Positions 12,801-24,000 of a DNA stretch of 64,000 nucleotides are shown here, one piece after another; position 1 is the stretch's first letter, and each line of letters opens with the position of its first letter. The stretch comes from Mytilus trossulus (taxonomy: Eukaryota; Mollusca; Bivalvia; Mytilida; Mytilidae). The position numbers and the translations under genes are program-made. The notes beneath the pieces were generated by a model. The model did no database searches. It was not told where the DNA came from and saw nothing but the letters and a program-made list of their open reading frames with translations. Location of the stretch: the NCBI RefSeq assembly GCF_036588685.1, contig NC_086375.1, positions 6,813,916 through 6,877,915 on the forward strand. The letters run 5' to 3'.

Positions 12801-15800
12801 CCGTTTCTGCGTGCTGTTGCGTTTCGGTGTTGTGTCGTTGTTCTCCTCTTATATTTAATGCGTTTCCCTCAGTTTTGGTTTGTTGCCCCGATTTTGTTTT
12901 TTGTCCATGGATTTATGAGTTTTGAACAGCGGTATACTACTGTTGCCTATATTTGGCCACGAGCATCACTGAAGAGACATGTTTTGTCGAAATGCGCATC
13001 TGGTGCAACAAAATTGGTACCGTTGATTTTATTACAACCTCAACTCGGATAATCATTTATCAGTGTTCAATTATTGTGTATTGAAAAAAGTAAAATCAGA
13101 AAAATACTGAACTCCGTGGAAAAATCAAAACGGAAAGTCCCAAATCAAATGATAAAACACATCAAACGATTGAACAACAAATGCCATATTCCTGACTTGG
13201 TACAGGCATTTTCAAATGTAGAAAATGGTGGATTGAACCTTGGTTGCGTTCAATTTCGTAACGGCAACGTACTGTTACGTAGAGTTTGTCTACTGGGCGA
13301 GTAGTTAGCCTAGCTGCTACCAATATCTATATAGCAGCTAGGCTAAAACAGTATCAAATACACACATTTTGCAATAAAGTTATTAATGATATCAAAATAT
13401 AATCTGAAGTTTGTTTGTCAAACATAATGTAAAGGAACTGATGTCATATTTTTTTATTTAATTTGTCAATCATTAGATCATCTGGATGGGAAGATGAGAT
13501 GTGTGAAGCTGCAGGTGCAATGTATAAAGTTACAAAAGATCAGCAATATTTGAACGATGCCAAAGGATATGACAAAGGAGGTGCCGGATGGGCGTACTCT
13601 TGGGATGCGAAGAATGCGGGTTGTCAGGTATTTTACATAATAACCAAAAATCTAAGACTTATTTCAATGATAGCCATCATCACATTTTGGACATCACATG
13701 ACTTTTCAATTATTGGAGATATTTAAAAAAAAAATGGAATCGAGTTTTATTAACACATGGGTACATAACCAATCAGACAACAAAAATATTTCTTTTTCAG
13801 AAATTACTAATAGATATTATCACTCGATTAGCGGAATATAGTTTGATTTGTTTGACATTTCGAATTTGCCATTTGATTAGGAAAGCTATTTTGAACTTTT
13901 CTAGAAGTTTAGTATTTTTGGGATGATTTCTTTTAAATCCGCCAGAACTGCCTATGGTATTATTTGCGTAAAAGAAGAGGGACGAAAGATACCAAAGGGA
14001 CAGTCAAACAAATTACTTCTAAAACAAACTGACAACGCCAAGACTAAAAATGAAAAAGACAAAAAGAAAAACAATAGTACACATGACACAACATAGAAAA
14101 CTAAAGAATAAACAACTCGAACCCCACCAAAAACTAGGGGTGATCTCGGGTGCTCCGGAAGGGTAAGCAGATCCTGCTCCATATGTGGCACCCGTAAGTA
14201 CTAACATAGAATCTAGATAGAAGAGCAAAAAAATGGTTATTTTTTACCCTTTATTCAATTTTTTTACTGCGGTATACTGCTCATAATACATGTAATAGTA
14301 AATAACTAATCTTAATTGAATTTTCAGTTATTACTTTGGGAGGCGACTCACGAAGGAAAATATAAAGGGAAAGTAGAAGAATTTGTCAATAGCTATGATT
14401 ATGGAGGAAGTGTTCCGATCACACCATGTGGGTTATCATGGAGAGATAAATGGGGATCAAATGGTTACGCTGGTATGTACTTGTTCTTTGACAAATACTA
14501 AAAAGCCCCTATGTTGACGGCCACTTCCACTGTTATTTTTTGTCTATCTGATGGGTTAAGCCTTTTTCAAATGATTTTTATAGTTCGTTCTTATGTTGTA
14601 CTGTTATACTACTGTCCCAGGTTGGGGGGAGGGTTGGGATCCCGCTAACACGTTTAACCCCGCCACATTATTTATGTAAGTGCCTATCCCAAGTCAGGAG
14701 CCTGTAATTCAGTGGTTGTCGTTTGTTTATGTGTTACATATTTGTTTTTCGTTCATTTTTTTAAAAATAAATAAGGCCGTTAGTTTTCTCGCTTGAATTG
14801 TTTTACATTGTCTTATCGGGGTCTTTTATAGCTGACTATATGCGGTATGGGCTTTGCTCACTTTTGAAGGCCGTACGGTGACCTATAATTGTTAATGTTT
14901 GTGTCATTTTGGTCTTTTGTGGATAGTTGTCTCATTGGCAATCATACCACATCTTCTTTTTTATATTTTCTTTTAAAAAAAAGTATATACACTATAGATG
15001 AGAGTTCATCAAGATTAGATAAAGGCAACAGTAGTATACCGCAATTCGAAAGTCAAAAATCGATTGAGAGAAAAAAAATCAGGGCTACAAACTAAAACTT
15101 TGGGAAACACATCAAATATAAGAGAAAAACAACTACTATACAACAGAAACGTTTAAAGTGCAAAAAGACACTAAGGGGTCTTTTAAAAACCCATAAGACA
15201 AACAAAAGCAAGAAAACACGAGAAAGAAAAAAAAACCCAACCCACAACAAAAAGACTTAAACAATTGAACAAAACGACCTACACCAGAAACTAGTGGTAA
15301 ACACAGTTGCCACAGAAAAGTAACTAAATTTATTTCTGCTCGATTGCATGTTGTTCATTGAAAGTCAAAACATTGTTATATGTCGTATCGGTTATGACAC
15401 AATCGAATAAAATAACAGCCTTTTGGCTATTGAAAGTTGTACATATCCACGGTCATCGATAACACAGATATTCTATACAAAAACAGTCAACCAGATCAGA
15501 ACGGCGTTATCAAACTATCGAATGGATTTCCATTTGGTTACCGAGATAGACCTGAATAGAATCAGCATTACTATTTCCATACATTGTTTTTCATTTAAGG
15601 TAGATCTAGTTGCCATATTACTGTATGCTTTTATTTCTACTCAAATTGACTTTCAGTGGTGGTGATTATGGAGAGTATACCGTTTATAATGTTGCTAATC
15701 AAACCAATGAAGTTTAAAAGAAATATGACTTCAAATGTTTTTTAAATCGCTTGACATAAATTTGGTGAATGATACCGTCTACCTTATTCTTTAAATCCTA

Positions 15801-17465
15801 GCCATTATACTCTGTTTGGATATTTTACTTCAATATCATGGATCTGCATTACGATACCCATCTAAATTTTGTAAACAAGTATGTTGTTTTATAGCTGGTG
15901 CATCAACGATAGCTGTATTAGCTGCTGCTGATGGTATTGGTGGTGATAAATTCAAGAAGTTGGCCTTGCGGAATATTGATTACATGCTAGGTGAAAATCG
16001 GCAGCATTTCAGTTATGTTATAGGCTTTGGGAGTAGCTTTCCAAAGAAACCTCATCACAGAGCAGCGTAAGTGATTACTGATGCCTAACAATGTATGTCT
16101 TTTAGTTTTTCTTTTACAAAGAGTGTGGTTAAGTTTACTACACATTATACGTAAACAATAAAAAAAACTGTGAAAGGTGACGCTGAATAAGTTAGTCTTT
16201 TAATGTTGATTTTATAAAGAGGGTGGTTAAGTTTACTTCACATTATTTGTAAACAGTAACACATTGACGACGCGATAGTCCACTTATCTGTAGGGGCTCT
16301 AGCTATGGCAATCAACGTTAGTACAGCCTATTACTCTGACGATGCTAATATTTAGTGAAATGTCTAAATGCAATTGATATGTTACATATTCGTTAAAATA
16401 AGCAAAAGATACGGGAGTCATATATGATATGAAAACAATATTCAGAATTGTCTATCTTGAAAAAGCTTTTTATGATTTTTTTTTATTTATCACTGTTACT
16501 TGAAGACCATTAAGATCAATACCTGGTGTATTGTATAAAAATTCAGTGTTGACATAAAATGATATTGCAAACTCAAGCATGTGTTTTCTTTTTTTTTAAC
16601 AGAAGTTGCGCACCTGGATATTGTGCAAATGCAGGACAGGATAGTCCAAATCAAATAAATGGTGCCTTAGTGGGTGGTCCTGGGCGCAATGATGACTATG
16701 AAGACAAAAGAGATGATTACATAAAAAATGAGGTGTCCGTTATTAGTAACGGTGTATTTCAGACAGCCGTCGCAGGTAAATCACTTATGTTTAGTAACAT
16801 GGTGAATTAGGAACTTTATGATATGTACATTTGTTTTAATCAAAATATTTTGCATATAATTTATTGTTCATGTTTCCAAACGTGATCTTGTCATGCAAAT
16901 GGTTGTCAAACAAGAAGAATATGAGCTACAACTGACACAGCATTCCACAATTATGAAAATTTTGAAACTATAGATGTACCATCAGAAAGCTTGCACAATA
17001 ATCTTGACAATCAGTAAAGAAGTTATTAATATGGATGCAAGCCCCGGAATATTATATCGACTAAGAAAAGAAAGTAACAGTAGTTTGCATTAAAAATAGT
17101 TCTTTTTCTTTTGCAGACAAATTATTTGTTCAGCGTTAATGCTTTTGGTATGAAATAAAATAATGCTGTTAGTTTATCCTTAATAAAAAATAAGAAATAC
17201 GTGTAACAACGAAAAAATATGTTAAATATGTGTATGCGTTTGCATGGGAAGAGGTACTCAGATCTTATGACTTTTGTCCAACACTTATTAGATCTACTAA
17301 AATATATAGTTTGTTAAATATTAATATATTTATTGCATTATAATTGATCTTTTTTCTATGTCTTTGTCATATTTACAATGTAATAAAACTACGATTTATT
17401 TTTCAGGTCTTTACCATTTTGCTATCAACAACCAGCTTCCATCACCGCCTGCTCCGAAATGCTAA
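6697..17465 (+). CDS. Secreted GH9 endoglucanase with N-terminal CBM2, 11 exons
   Basis: Endo-1,4-beta-glucanase (cellulase), predicted to be secreted and to cut internal bonds of cellulose-like glucans. Exons: 6697-6882, 8110-8371, 8835-9026, 9799-9986, 10543-10702, 11444-11555, 13477-13627, 14328-14472, 15895-16066, 16603-16775, 17407-17465. They sum to 1800 nt, so 599 residues plus TAA, with GT-AG introns and consistent phase throughout. Order: signal peptide (about residues 1-18, MQVYLIWLLL core), CBM2 (about 22-125, with the spaced Trp residues WSGG, GWEV and VWTA), Gly/Ser/Thr/Pro linker (about 125-160), GH9 catalytic domain (about 165-595). Active-site features seen: DAGD at 213-216, PHHR at 518-521 and the catalytic Glu of YIKNE at 566. 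Abalone GH9 cellulases have the same CBM2-GH9 order, so this is a known molluscan type rather than a bacterial contaminant. The introns are full of repeats. AATAAA lies at 17658-17663. Confidence 0.93.
7088..7187. repeat. Palindromic element in GH9 intron 1
   Basis: AGATTATCATTGGTCATCTC at the left and GAGATGATCAACGATAATCT at the right are inverted copies around TCGATTGCTTTT and AAAATCAATCTC. It folds into a long imperfect hairpin and looks like a small non-autonomous DNA element. Confidence 0.7.
8110..8371 (+). CDS. GH9 gene exon 2
   Basis: Residues 63-149 plus one base: the rest of the CBM2 (VWTAKVSAVSSD, then the GGSELQIDFNG strand) and a repeat-like linker of GGGGS and TQAP units. Acceptor TTATTTAG, donor ACAG|GTAATA, phase 1. 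Confidence 0.9.
8835..9026 (+). CDS. GH9 gene exon 3
   Basis: Start of the catalytic domain: KFDYAKALKLSILFFDAQRSG, then the GGWYD that begins the active-site DAGD motif. The exon ends within the Ala codon (GACG|GTAGGT), phase 1. Confidence 0.9.
9248..9458. mobile_element. MITE family M1, copy 1
   Basis: Terminal inverted repeats of about 40 bp: TACTGTGGATTCATT at the left and GAATCCACAGTA at the right, rich in CCACGAAA/TTTCGTGG. The terminal TA could be the target duplication. In intron 3 of the GH9 gene. No coding capacity. Confidence 0.88.
9799..9986 (+). CDS. GH9 gene exon 4
   Basis: Completes DAGDHVKFNLPQA, with the Asp pair that acts as catalytic base in GH9, then the helices of the (alpha/alpha)6 barrel (TPLDYFLKCW). 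Acceptor CTCGCAG, donor CCAG|GTTTGT, phase 0. Confidence 0.9.
10543..10702 (+). CDS. GH9 gene exon 5
   Basis: Encodes VGNGEIDHGYWGRPEDM, the conserved G-x-x-x-x-D-H-x-x-W-x-R-P-E-D segment of GH9, then GSDVAGNTAAALAVGS. Acceptor TTTAACAG, donor AAAG|GTGAAA, phase 1. Confidence 0.9.
11444..11555 (+). CDS. GH9 gene exon 6
   Basis: Encodes YSAKLLAAAKSLYAFAKAHPG and the start of FYGSSGW. Acceptor TTTTTGTAG, donor TATGG|GTTAGC, phase 2. Confidence 0.88.
11951..12400. repeat. ~236-bp imperfect tandem duplication in GH9 intron 6
   Basis: GGGTTTAGTTTTCTGTAAT begins both copies (11951 and 12187), and both run on through TTCATTTGTTAAAAT, TACTGTTTGCAATAG, and AACTTTTGATCTTCAGTGCT. The second copy leads into an R2 repeat end (GTCACTGGTGAGTC). 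Confidence 0.85.
12470..12970 (-). repeat. Family R3, reverse copy in GH9 intron 6
   Basis: TTTGTATTGTAGTCCTGTAA, GCCATTAAAGTGCGAGGTTT, CAGGAAGATGGCCATTGTTA, AACAGCGGTATACTACTGTT. Followed by an R2 end (TGAAGAGACATGTTTTGTCG). Open frames over it are incidental. Confidence 0.72.
13075..13262 (+). repeat. Interspersed repeat family R4, copy in GH9 intron 6
   Basis: AAATACTGAACTCCGTGGAA, AAACGGAAAGTCCCAAATCA, GACTTGGTACAGGCATTTTC, GGTGGATTGAACC. Reverse copies: 38500-38740, 40690-40950, 50275-50590, 51410-51600. Other plus copies: 24465-24600, 47195-47345. Confidence 0.72.
13305..13346. repeat. Perfect 15-bp hairpin in GH9 intron 6
   Basis: Arms TTAGCCTAGCTGCTA (13305-13319) and TAGCAGCTAGGCTAA (13332-13346) with a 12-base loop, just right of an R4 repeat copy. 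Possibly the end of an inserted element. Confidence 0.85.
13477..13627 (+). CDS. GH9 gene exon 7
   Basis: Encodes SSGWEDEMCEAAGAMYKVT and ends GAGWAYSWDAKNAGCQ, matching the W-x-x-K-x-x-G-x-Q region of GH9. Acceptor TCATTAG, donor TGTCAG|GTATTT, phase 0. Confidence 0.9.
13967..14195 (-). repeat. Penelope-like element tail, solo reverse copy in GH9 intron 7
   Basis: AAAAGAAGAGGGACGAAAGA, CAGTCAAACAAATTACTTCT, ACACATGACACAACATAGAA, GGGGTGATCTCGGGTGCTCC. Reverse of the tail at 62935-63155, with no RT sequence attached. Confidence 0.75.
14328..14472 (+). CDS. GH9 gene exon 8
   Basis: Begins LLLWEATHEGKYKGKVEEF and ends CGLSWRDKWGSNGYA (the family has GL-x-x-x-x-x-WG-x-x-x-Y/L). Acceptor TTTTCAG, donor GCTG|GTATGT, phase 1. 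Confidence 0.9.
14531..14966 (-). repeat. Family R1, near-full reverse copy in GH9 intron 8
   Basis: Reverse of 61375-61800 from GTCTATCTGATGGGTTAAGC through CCCAGGTTGGGGG to CATTGGCAATCATACCACATC. Confidence 0.8.
15020..15150 (+). repeat. Family R3, 5' fragment in GH9 intron 8
   Basis: AAAGGCAACAGTAGTATACC, AAAATCGATTGAGAGAAAAA, GAAACACATCAAATATAAG. Confidence 0.7.
15895..16066 (+). CDS. GH9 gene exon 9
   Basis: Encodes IDYMLGENRQHFSYVIGFG and PKKPHHRAA. This matches GH9 signature 1, which ends in the active-site H-x-R. Acceptor TTTTATAG, donor GC|GTAAGT, phase 2. Confidence 0.92.
16117..16259. repeat. 44-bp direct repeat, spacing 99 bp, GH9 intron 9
   Basis: AAAGAGTGTGGTTAAGTTTA at 16117 and AAAGAGGGTGGTTAAGTTTA at 16216, both followed by CACATTAT..GTAAACA. 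Confidence 0.8.
16603..16775 (+). CDS. GH9 gene exon 10
   Basis: Encodes GALVGGPGRNDDYEDKRDDY followed by IKNEV. This matches GH9 signature 2 (Y-x-D-x4-Y-x3-E) with the proton-donor Glu566. The position after the signature Asn is Gly rather than the usual Ser/Thr/Ala. Two Cys in CAPGYC may pair. Confidence 0.92.
17407..17465 (+). CDS. GH9 gene exon 11, terminal
   Basis: Last 19 residues including HFAINNQLPSPPAPKC, then TAA at 17463-17465. Acceptor ATTTTTCAG. The short Pro-rich end with a final Cys follows the last GH9 helix. Confidence 0.85.
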
Positions 17466-17663
17466 TTTAATTAAAATTATATAACTATTTATCTATTGTT
17501 TTTAATCCAAAACCTTAACTAGATATTTCCTCCTATGAATGTCTACTAAAAACATATACGTGTTTTTACTTTATACGAACTTCGTCAGCAATATACCTAA
17601 ATGGAAAACTACAGTATCAAGTGTCAATTAAAACATAAATGCGTTGCACTTGTCCATAATAAA

Positions 17664-18529
17664 TCACTCCTAGTAGTTTAATTCGTTGGTTTCCAATAGC
17701 TGTCATTTGGATATATAATTTGACAATTTAACATTTCAAGTAATAGTACGTAAAAAGGTTTTTTTGACATAAAGCAGGATGTAATTTAATTTTTTTAAGA
17801 TTTGCTGTAATGAATTTGGAAATGACTGTAGAATAAAACAATATATGACTTTTACTACAGAAGACGTTTTTTTCAATAAACTGAATTTAATTTCCCCCTT
17901 TGTATTATGAGTTATTTCAAACATAATTGTCATTTCAATAGTTGAGAAAAAAACCTTGTACAATGTGAGACGACATGTTCAGCTCTTTGAGCAAATTTCT
18001 TCGAAAAATCCAAGTCAAACCGCATCATAATATAATATAGTCTGACCCAATAAATCATTATATTATATTATCATTATCTTATCTGCTGCAGTCAGGAGAA
18101 TATGATACAAAACATGACTATTTATTTACTTAAGTATTGCTTAGGATAAAGTTTTCTTTCTAGCCAAATATAAAGAATAGGAACATTATGTCTTCTTCCC
18201 ATTAAATGCAATTTGTCCTCTAAAATGATCAAAACAAGGTTCAATTTGATATTACCAAAATGATAATGAAGCATCATCTGAATTGTTCCATAAAATTGAA
18301 AAGTATTAGCTATTATAGAATGTACCAGAAGATAATTCTAGGGAATATTTTACTACTATTGTTTGAAACTGTATAAGAGATGACATGTCTTGGTATATTT
18401 GGTCCAAGGGACGATGGAGTAATATGATGAAAAAAGCGATGCACCTTGGCTGAGATTTAATGGGGACTTAATTGGTAGTGTTTGATGAAGTTAAAGTCCA
18501 ATCAACTTGAAACTTAGTACACATGTTCC
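17664..18529. other. GH9 3' flank, no gene
   Basis: AT-rich with no recognised repeat or coding segment; the minus-strand open frame at 17736-17963 has no coding character. Confidence 0.6.
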
Positions 18530-18690
18530 CTATGGTATTATCATCTAATTTTCGAATTTTAAATTTTCAAATTTAAAACCTGACACTTTTTAACATTTTT
18601 TATTCGAGCGTCACTGATAAGTTTATTGTAGACGAAACGCGCGTCTGACGTAAATATAAAATTTCAATCCAGGTATCTATGATGAGTTAA
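18530..18690 (+). repeat. Family R2, 3' fragment
   Basis: ATTCGAGCGTCACTGATAAG, GACGAAACGCGCGTCTGACG, CAGGTATCTATGATGAGTTA. Confidence 0.68.
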
Positions 18691-19060
18691 TTGTTAGCTT
18701 TTATTCGGCAGTTTCTCTTGCCTATATTTTTTCCTATTTATTTGTATTGTAGTCCTGTCATGTAAAGTTGTCATTTTAAGGTTATGTTTCATATTGCCAT
18801 TAAAGCGGGAGGTTTGGAATACCATAAAACCAGGTTCAACCTACCAGTTTTTCTTAAAATATGCTGTACCAAGTCAGGAAAATGGCCATTGTTATATTAT
18901 AGTTCGTTTCTGTGTGTGTTACATTTTGCTCTTGTGTTTCTGGTGTGTAGTGGTTCTCCTCTTGCGTTTTATGTGTTTCCCTCAGTTTTAGTTTATGACC
19001 CGGATTTTTTTTGTTCTCAATCGATTTAGGAATTTAACAGCGGTATATTACATTGTTGCC
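18690..19060 (-). repeat. Family R3, reverse copy between GH9 and IRG genes
   Basis: TTTGTATTGTAGTCCTGTCA, GCCATTAAAGCGGGAGGTTT, CAGGAAAATGGCCATTGTTA, AACAGCGGTATATTACATTG. Confidence 0.72.
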
Positions 19061-19079
19061 CTTATTTGACCCTAATTTC

Positions 19080-19475
19080 ACGGTCTACTAATAACAAAGA
19101 AAAATTATAAAAATCCTGTTTACTAAACTTTGAATTTTACACTAAACAAGGAATTTCTTAACCCAGGAAAAGATTACCTTAGGCGTATCTGGCATAATAT
19201 TTTGGAATTTTGGGTCATCGATGCAAATTTGGACTTGTTTTACCCCTGTTTTAGTTACAAAGTCCGTTACTGAAAAAAGTTTTATCAAATTTTCACCAAA
19301 AAGTATAAAGATCTTTTGGCTAACATTAGTAACAACTCTGTATAGTTTCATGAAATGAATAAGTTGTTCTCAAGTTATACGACGGACAGCCAGACGGCCG
19401 GACGCCGGACACATTTTTATAATCAATCATACTATAATACGTCTTGTGAAAATGTTGACGGGCGTATAAAAAGGG
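19080..19475 (+). repeat. Family R2-like 5' part
   Basis: ATCCTGTTTACTAAACTTTG, AACCCAGGAAAAGATTACC, GGCATAATATTTTGGAATTT follow the R2 5' order, then an unrelated GGACAGCCAGACGGCCGGAC G-rich end common in other mollusc repeats. Confidence 0.5.
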
Positions 19476-19916
19476 TCAATTTTCAAGATAATGATCATTA
19501 TCTTAATGAATGATGACAAAAATCCAGTAACGTTCCAATACTTTATTAAATACTCCAAGACATGGTTAAAACAACTATGTGAAATCACCAAGACACAATT
19601 ATTTATTTAATAGTTTAACGGTCACTCATTACGGTAGGCGTTCGCCAGATGTAACAATAAGTAAAACGAAAATATGATATATAAAGCGTAAGCTTTTATA
19701 AAAGTGGCGAAATGTGCCTATGGAACAAACAAAACAAAATGCAAAAAATGCGAACAAAACCACAAAACACTCTCTAAAAAAAACTGTAATAAAAAAAGCT
19801 GGCGCAATAGAATATTAATAAGTTTTTACTAACAAATAATCAGACTTAATGACAGACAAACAATTTTCTGGTTCTTTCTGTGTTGAGTATTATCGCTTTT
19901 AGTTCCTTTCCAGCTT

Positions 19917-21071
19917 TTACGTCGTTGGTGTATGTTCTAACATATAGTCATATACAACTTTTGCATCTGCTCGTAGCACTTCCAATTCAGACTTCAAATG
20001 ATGTACAATCAAAACGATTGATGCAGGTCCGGCAAAGCCAGATCCAATTCCAGGCAATATCCAGTCAAGTTGAGATACTGCTGCGACTGCTCCTAAGTCC
20101 AAGCATTTCACAAATTGTGCCTTTATTGATTCTATTTTGGTCTTTTCCTTTAAAGACGGATGTTTTAGTCCTGGAACTTTTATGACATATGGCTGGTCAA
20201 GGTTTAGAATTCTGATATATCTGCGTACCTCTCGAGTAACTATAGCAATGTTCACAGGGAAATCAACCAACGGAATTGGGATAGAAGCAATCACACAAGT
20301 CGCATAAGCCACCAATTTAATCCTCTTCTCTAATGTTTTGCATTTCAATTCAATAAGTTCTGGAGTTAACAAAGGAAGAAAGAAAAGCAGCGCTTCCACT
20401 TTACAATCGGGAATTAAAGAAGTTATGTGTATCAGTAGTTTAATCAAATCCCCATAATGAAAATACTTTCTGAAGTTTGAAATAAGAAATAACTCTGAAC
20501 CTCTCAGAGTATCGTTACGTGCCATTGTATCTTCTAATTTCCTCCTTATTTGAGCGATCGCTTCTTGTTCGTTAGTTCCATTCTTCCTCGCTTTATCAAC
20601 AATCACATCAATCTTGGATCTCACGATCGAATATGCGATTTTTCGTTCCTTCAGTTTTTTAACTATCCATATATCTTCTTCCATAAGTACGGTGTCAATG
20701 AAAACAAAAAAAATAGTCTAGATTCACAGAATTCAATTTGACAAGAAATTGATCTTTCGTCATGTTAAGCGTCCCAAATCCAGGGAAGTCTACAAGCTTG
20801 AATGAACCAAACTGTGGATGTTCATATATCTTTATCAATGTTGTGCAATCTCCTTCTCCAACTTCGGCATACCCAGGATCTGTTGGACTAAGATTTAGCA
20901 GTAAATTGATAAATGTGGACTTCCCCATTGCAGACCGACCGACAATTCCAAATTGTACTTTTTGTGTTTCCCACCTGTTCAATCTTTCTTCTATTGAGGC
21001 CTCTGTTGTGGTAGCGCCTCCGGATTCCAGCTCACTGTAAAATTCATCGTACAGAGCTGGATTATTGAAAG
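19917..21071 (-). CDS. IRG GTPase exon (exon 4), with one-base frameshift
   Basis: Large terminal exon after a TTCTTATAG acceptor (phase 1). N-terminal helix ALYDEFYSELESGG, then the G domain and the IRG helical domain, which ends YDYMLEHTPTT and a TAA at 19919-19917. Two open segments (about 20695-21071 and 19917-20725) overlap at a homopolymer. Read across it, the strand YFFVFIDTVLMEEDIW corresponds to the IRG FF-x-I-x segment before the G4 motif. Confidence 0.85.
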
Positions 21072-24000
21072 CTATAAGAAAGATAATGACAGCTATAAAA
21101 TTAATTGTGTTTAAATATCATAATATATTTAATATATTTATTTACTTGCTCTCTATACTACCGTCGTGATTTCGAACCCTCTGCGCAATTGTTTGACTAT
21201 ACCAATTCAGATGAGATTTTATGCTGATTATTTCCAGGATGCAAATACGTTATTTATCAATATTTAAGAGATGTATTAAGACATGAGTGTTGAAGGAATC
21301 TATCCAATCGAACTAGAGATAAAGGATACAACAGATACAGATAAGTCGTCCTCATATCTTGAATTACATCTAGAAATTGACAATCAGGCTCGGTTGAAAA
21401 AAAACCTTTACGACAAAAGAGATGATTGCAGCTTTCCGACTGTGAACTTTCTATTTCTAAGTAGCAACATTTCAGCAGCACCTGTATACGGGGTATATAT
21501 CTCCTAATTGATACGATATTCCCGTGTTTGCATTTCCTATTATTATTTTCTTGATAGAGGGTTGCTGCTCACAAGGAAGCTATGAAAACAAGAGTTCCAA
21601 AAGGTGAAGTTGAAATCATCCCTTCTTACGGACGCCATCACGAGTTGGTCGACATTTATGGAATAACCGTCTCACAAATGATATCAGATATGTTCCTTAC
21701 GTTGTAACTACAATCCCTTCCCTTTCACGAATGTGACCTACCGAATGAGACTATTTACCATATTTGTTATAATATAAGCTTGTCGACATGTGGAGCAGGA
21801 TCTGCTCACCTTACCGGAGCACCTGAGATCTCCCCTAGTTTTTGGTTGTGTTCGTGTTGCTTTATCTGTAGTTTTCTATGTTGTGTCATGTGTTCTTTTG
21901 TTTGTCTGTTTGTTTTCTTCCATTTTTAGCCAGGCGTTGTCAGTTTATTTTCGATTTATGAGTTTGACTGTCCCTCTGGTATCTTTCTTCCCTCTTTTTT
22001 TTGACAAAGAAAATATTCATAAGTACTTATTAAGACCAAGTGTGAATATTGCTTTTCGCTATCAATAGTAAAGTAAAGGGCTCAAATCATTTTGATTATA
22101 CCTGAAAACTAGTAGTAGAATTTGTATATAACGTCGGATGCTAACGTTAATATGTTGACATCGGACCTCAAGTATTTAAAAAAAACCATCGCTGTGTTAA
22201 TTTGTAATAATTATCTAACAAAAATACCAGACTCTAAGGCAAGTTCTTGTTTGTTTTTGGTATGATCATATATGAAATGACATGATGTAAGATGTATGTT
22301 GAGTAATCTTTCTATTCTTTTCATAATGGACTACTTGTTTGTTTTTGTCGAGCCTTTGACTTTAGTCGAAATAGCGATCCAACATTCCGTCGTCGTCGGT
22401 GTCATCGGAGGTGTCCACAAATATTCACTCTGTAGTTAATGTTTTTGAAATCTTAATAATTTTCTTGAAATATCCTGGATTTTTACCAAACTTGGACAGA
22501 AGCTGCTTTATGTTCATAAAATAGTATCTAAGAGTAAATTTTGTAAAAATAAAATTCCATTGTTTCCGTATTTAACTTATAAATGGACTAAGTTTTTCTG
22601 CCAGGAACCATTACATTGACTCTGTGGTTAAAGTTACATACAGTCTGCAGTTAAAGTTTATAAAACATGTTTAAGATTCTTAAACAGGCCTGAATTTTAA
22701 CAAATTTGGACTGAAACTTCTGACACTCAAATTATTTATCAAGATAAATAATTTCATTTATTTTTTTCACCATATTTGTTGAGTTTGTGATTAACAGCAA
22801 AAGTAGGCAAGACACTGGGTTCGGCGGAACTCTTACAATTTTTTCTTAATAATTGCTTCTTCATTATTAAGCGTATGTCTATCATGTCGTATTTATTTGA
22901 AGTGTCTTAAATGTCTCGTCAAGTTTATTGGTTGAGTTCTATCACAAAATCATTTAAACTATAGAGTGCCAAAAGATATCAGAGGGACAGTCAACCTCTT
23001 AGATCGCAATAAACTGACAACGCAATCATAAAAAAAAAGAAGAAAAGGACAAACAGACACGAGATATTTGTCACTCGTCGTGTTGATAGTATTAGTACAC
23101 ACCTTATAAATAGCCTATTTCGTGAAAAGAGAGGCGGATTGTAGAAAAACCTCCGTACGGTCTTTCATTTGATCAATCAGACACCCCTCGATGTGTTCTA
23201 AGACAAGATAAACCTAAAACTATGCATTATCTATAACATAACGACAAAAAAATAAAATTGGAAAACAAGAGATGAAAAAAACCTCTGATTTACTGTAAGT
23301 TATAAAAGGTATATCAAATGTGTTAGAATAATGTTTCACAAAAGAGTACATAAATCATCGTAACCATCATATTGTCAATAAACAGTTGCAAATAGTCATT
23401 CAATTTATAAACATTCAAACAGTCTTAAAATTCCAATTTATATCATTTAAAGCTGTCAGGTTTTTTCTTGGTCAATTTAATTTCATAACTCTTTTTGTTT
23501 TTTATAAACATATATAACCTTATTCATTCAAATAAAGGCAACAGTAGTATACTGCTGTTCGAAAGTCATAAATCGATTGATAGGAAACAATCTTTAACTG
23601 AAGTAAACACATCAACTTAAAGAGAAAACTACAAAACAACAGAAACACTGTAGTGCAACAAAATACCCTCCCGCCCAAAAAAAAATGATAAAATGCAACG
23701 ACAATGCAACACACACAGAAACAAACAATTAGATAGCAACTGCCATTTTCTGTCTAGTTATAGGACATTTTAAGAAAACGGAAGATTTTCTTGGTAATTT
23801 TGGAAAAAAAATCACCTTCATCCTCAAGCACTGCGTCACTCGTATTCCAAATATCTCCAACCTCATCGTCAGTAGATCTTAAAGTTAAGGATTCATTGTC
23901 AGGTACCACCATATTTGATACTGAGGCCTGTGCTACACGAAAAAACGAAGCATACGAGAATTAAAACATGTATTATCAGTTACATAGTGTGCTAGTGACC

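Noticed and set aside
12459..13052. Two hydrophobic plus-strand open frames that look like membrane proteins
   Set aside because: They are translations of T-rich reverse R3 repeat copies; similar frames occur at other copies (18784-19029).
6697..17465. Bacterial or symbiont contamination as the source of the cellulase
   Set aside because: Eleven spliceosomal exons with animal-type introns full of the same repeats as the rest of the window argue for a native gene.
19880..21040. Plus-strand open frames of 63-101 codons
   Set aside because: Antisense shadows of the IRG exon.
21790..22068. 92-codon plus-strand frame, also seen at 62933-63163
   Set aside because: Translation of the noncoding tail of the Penelope-like element.
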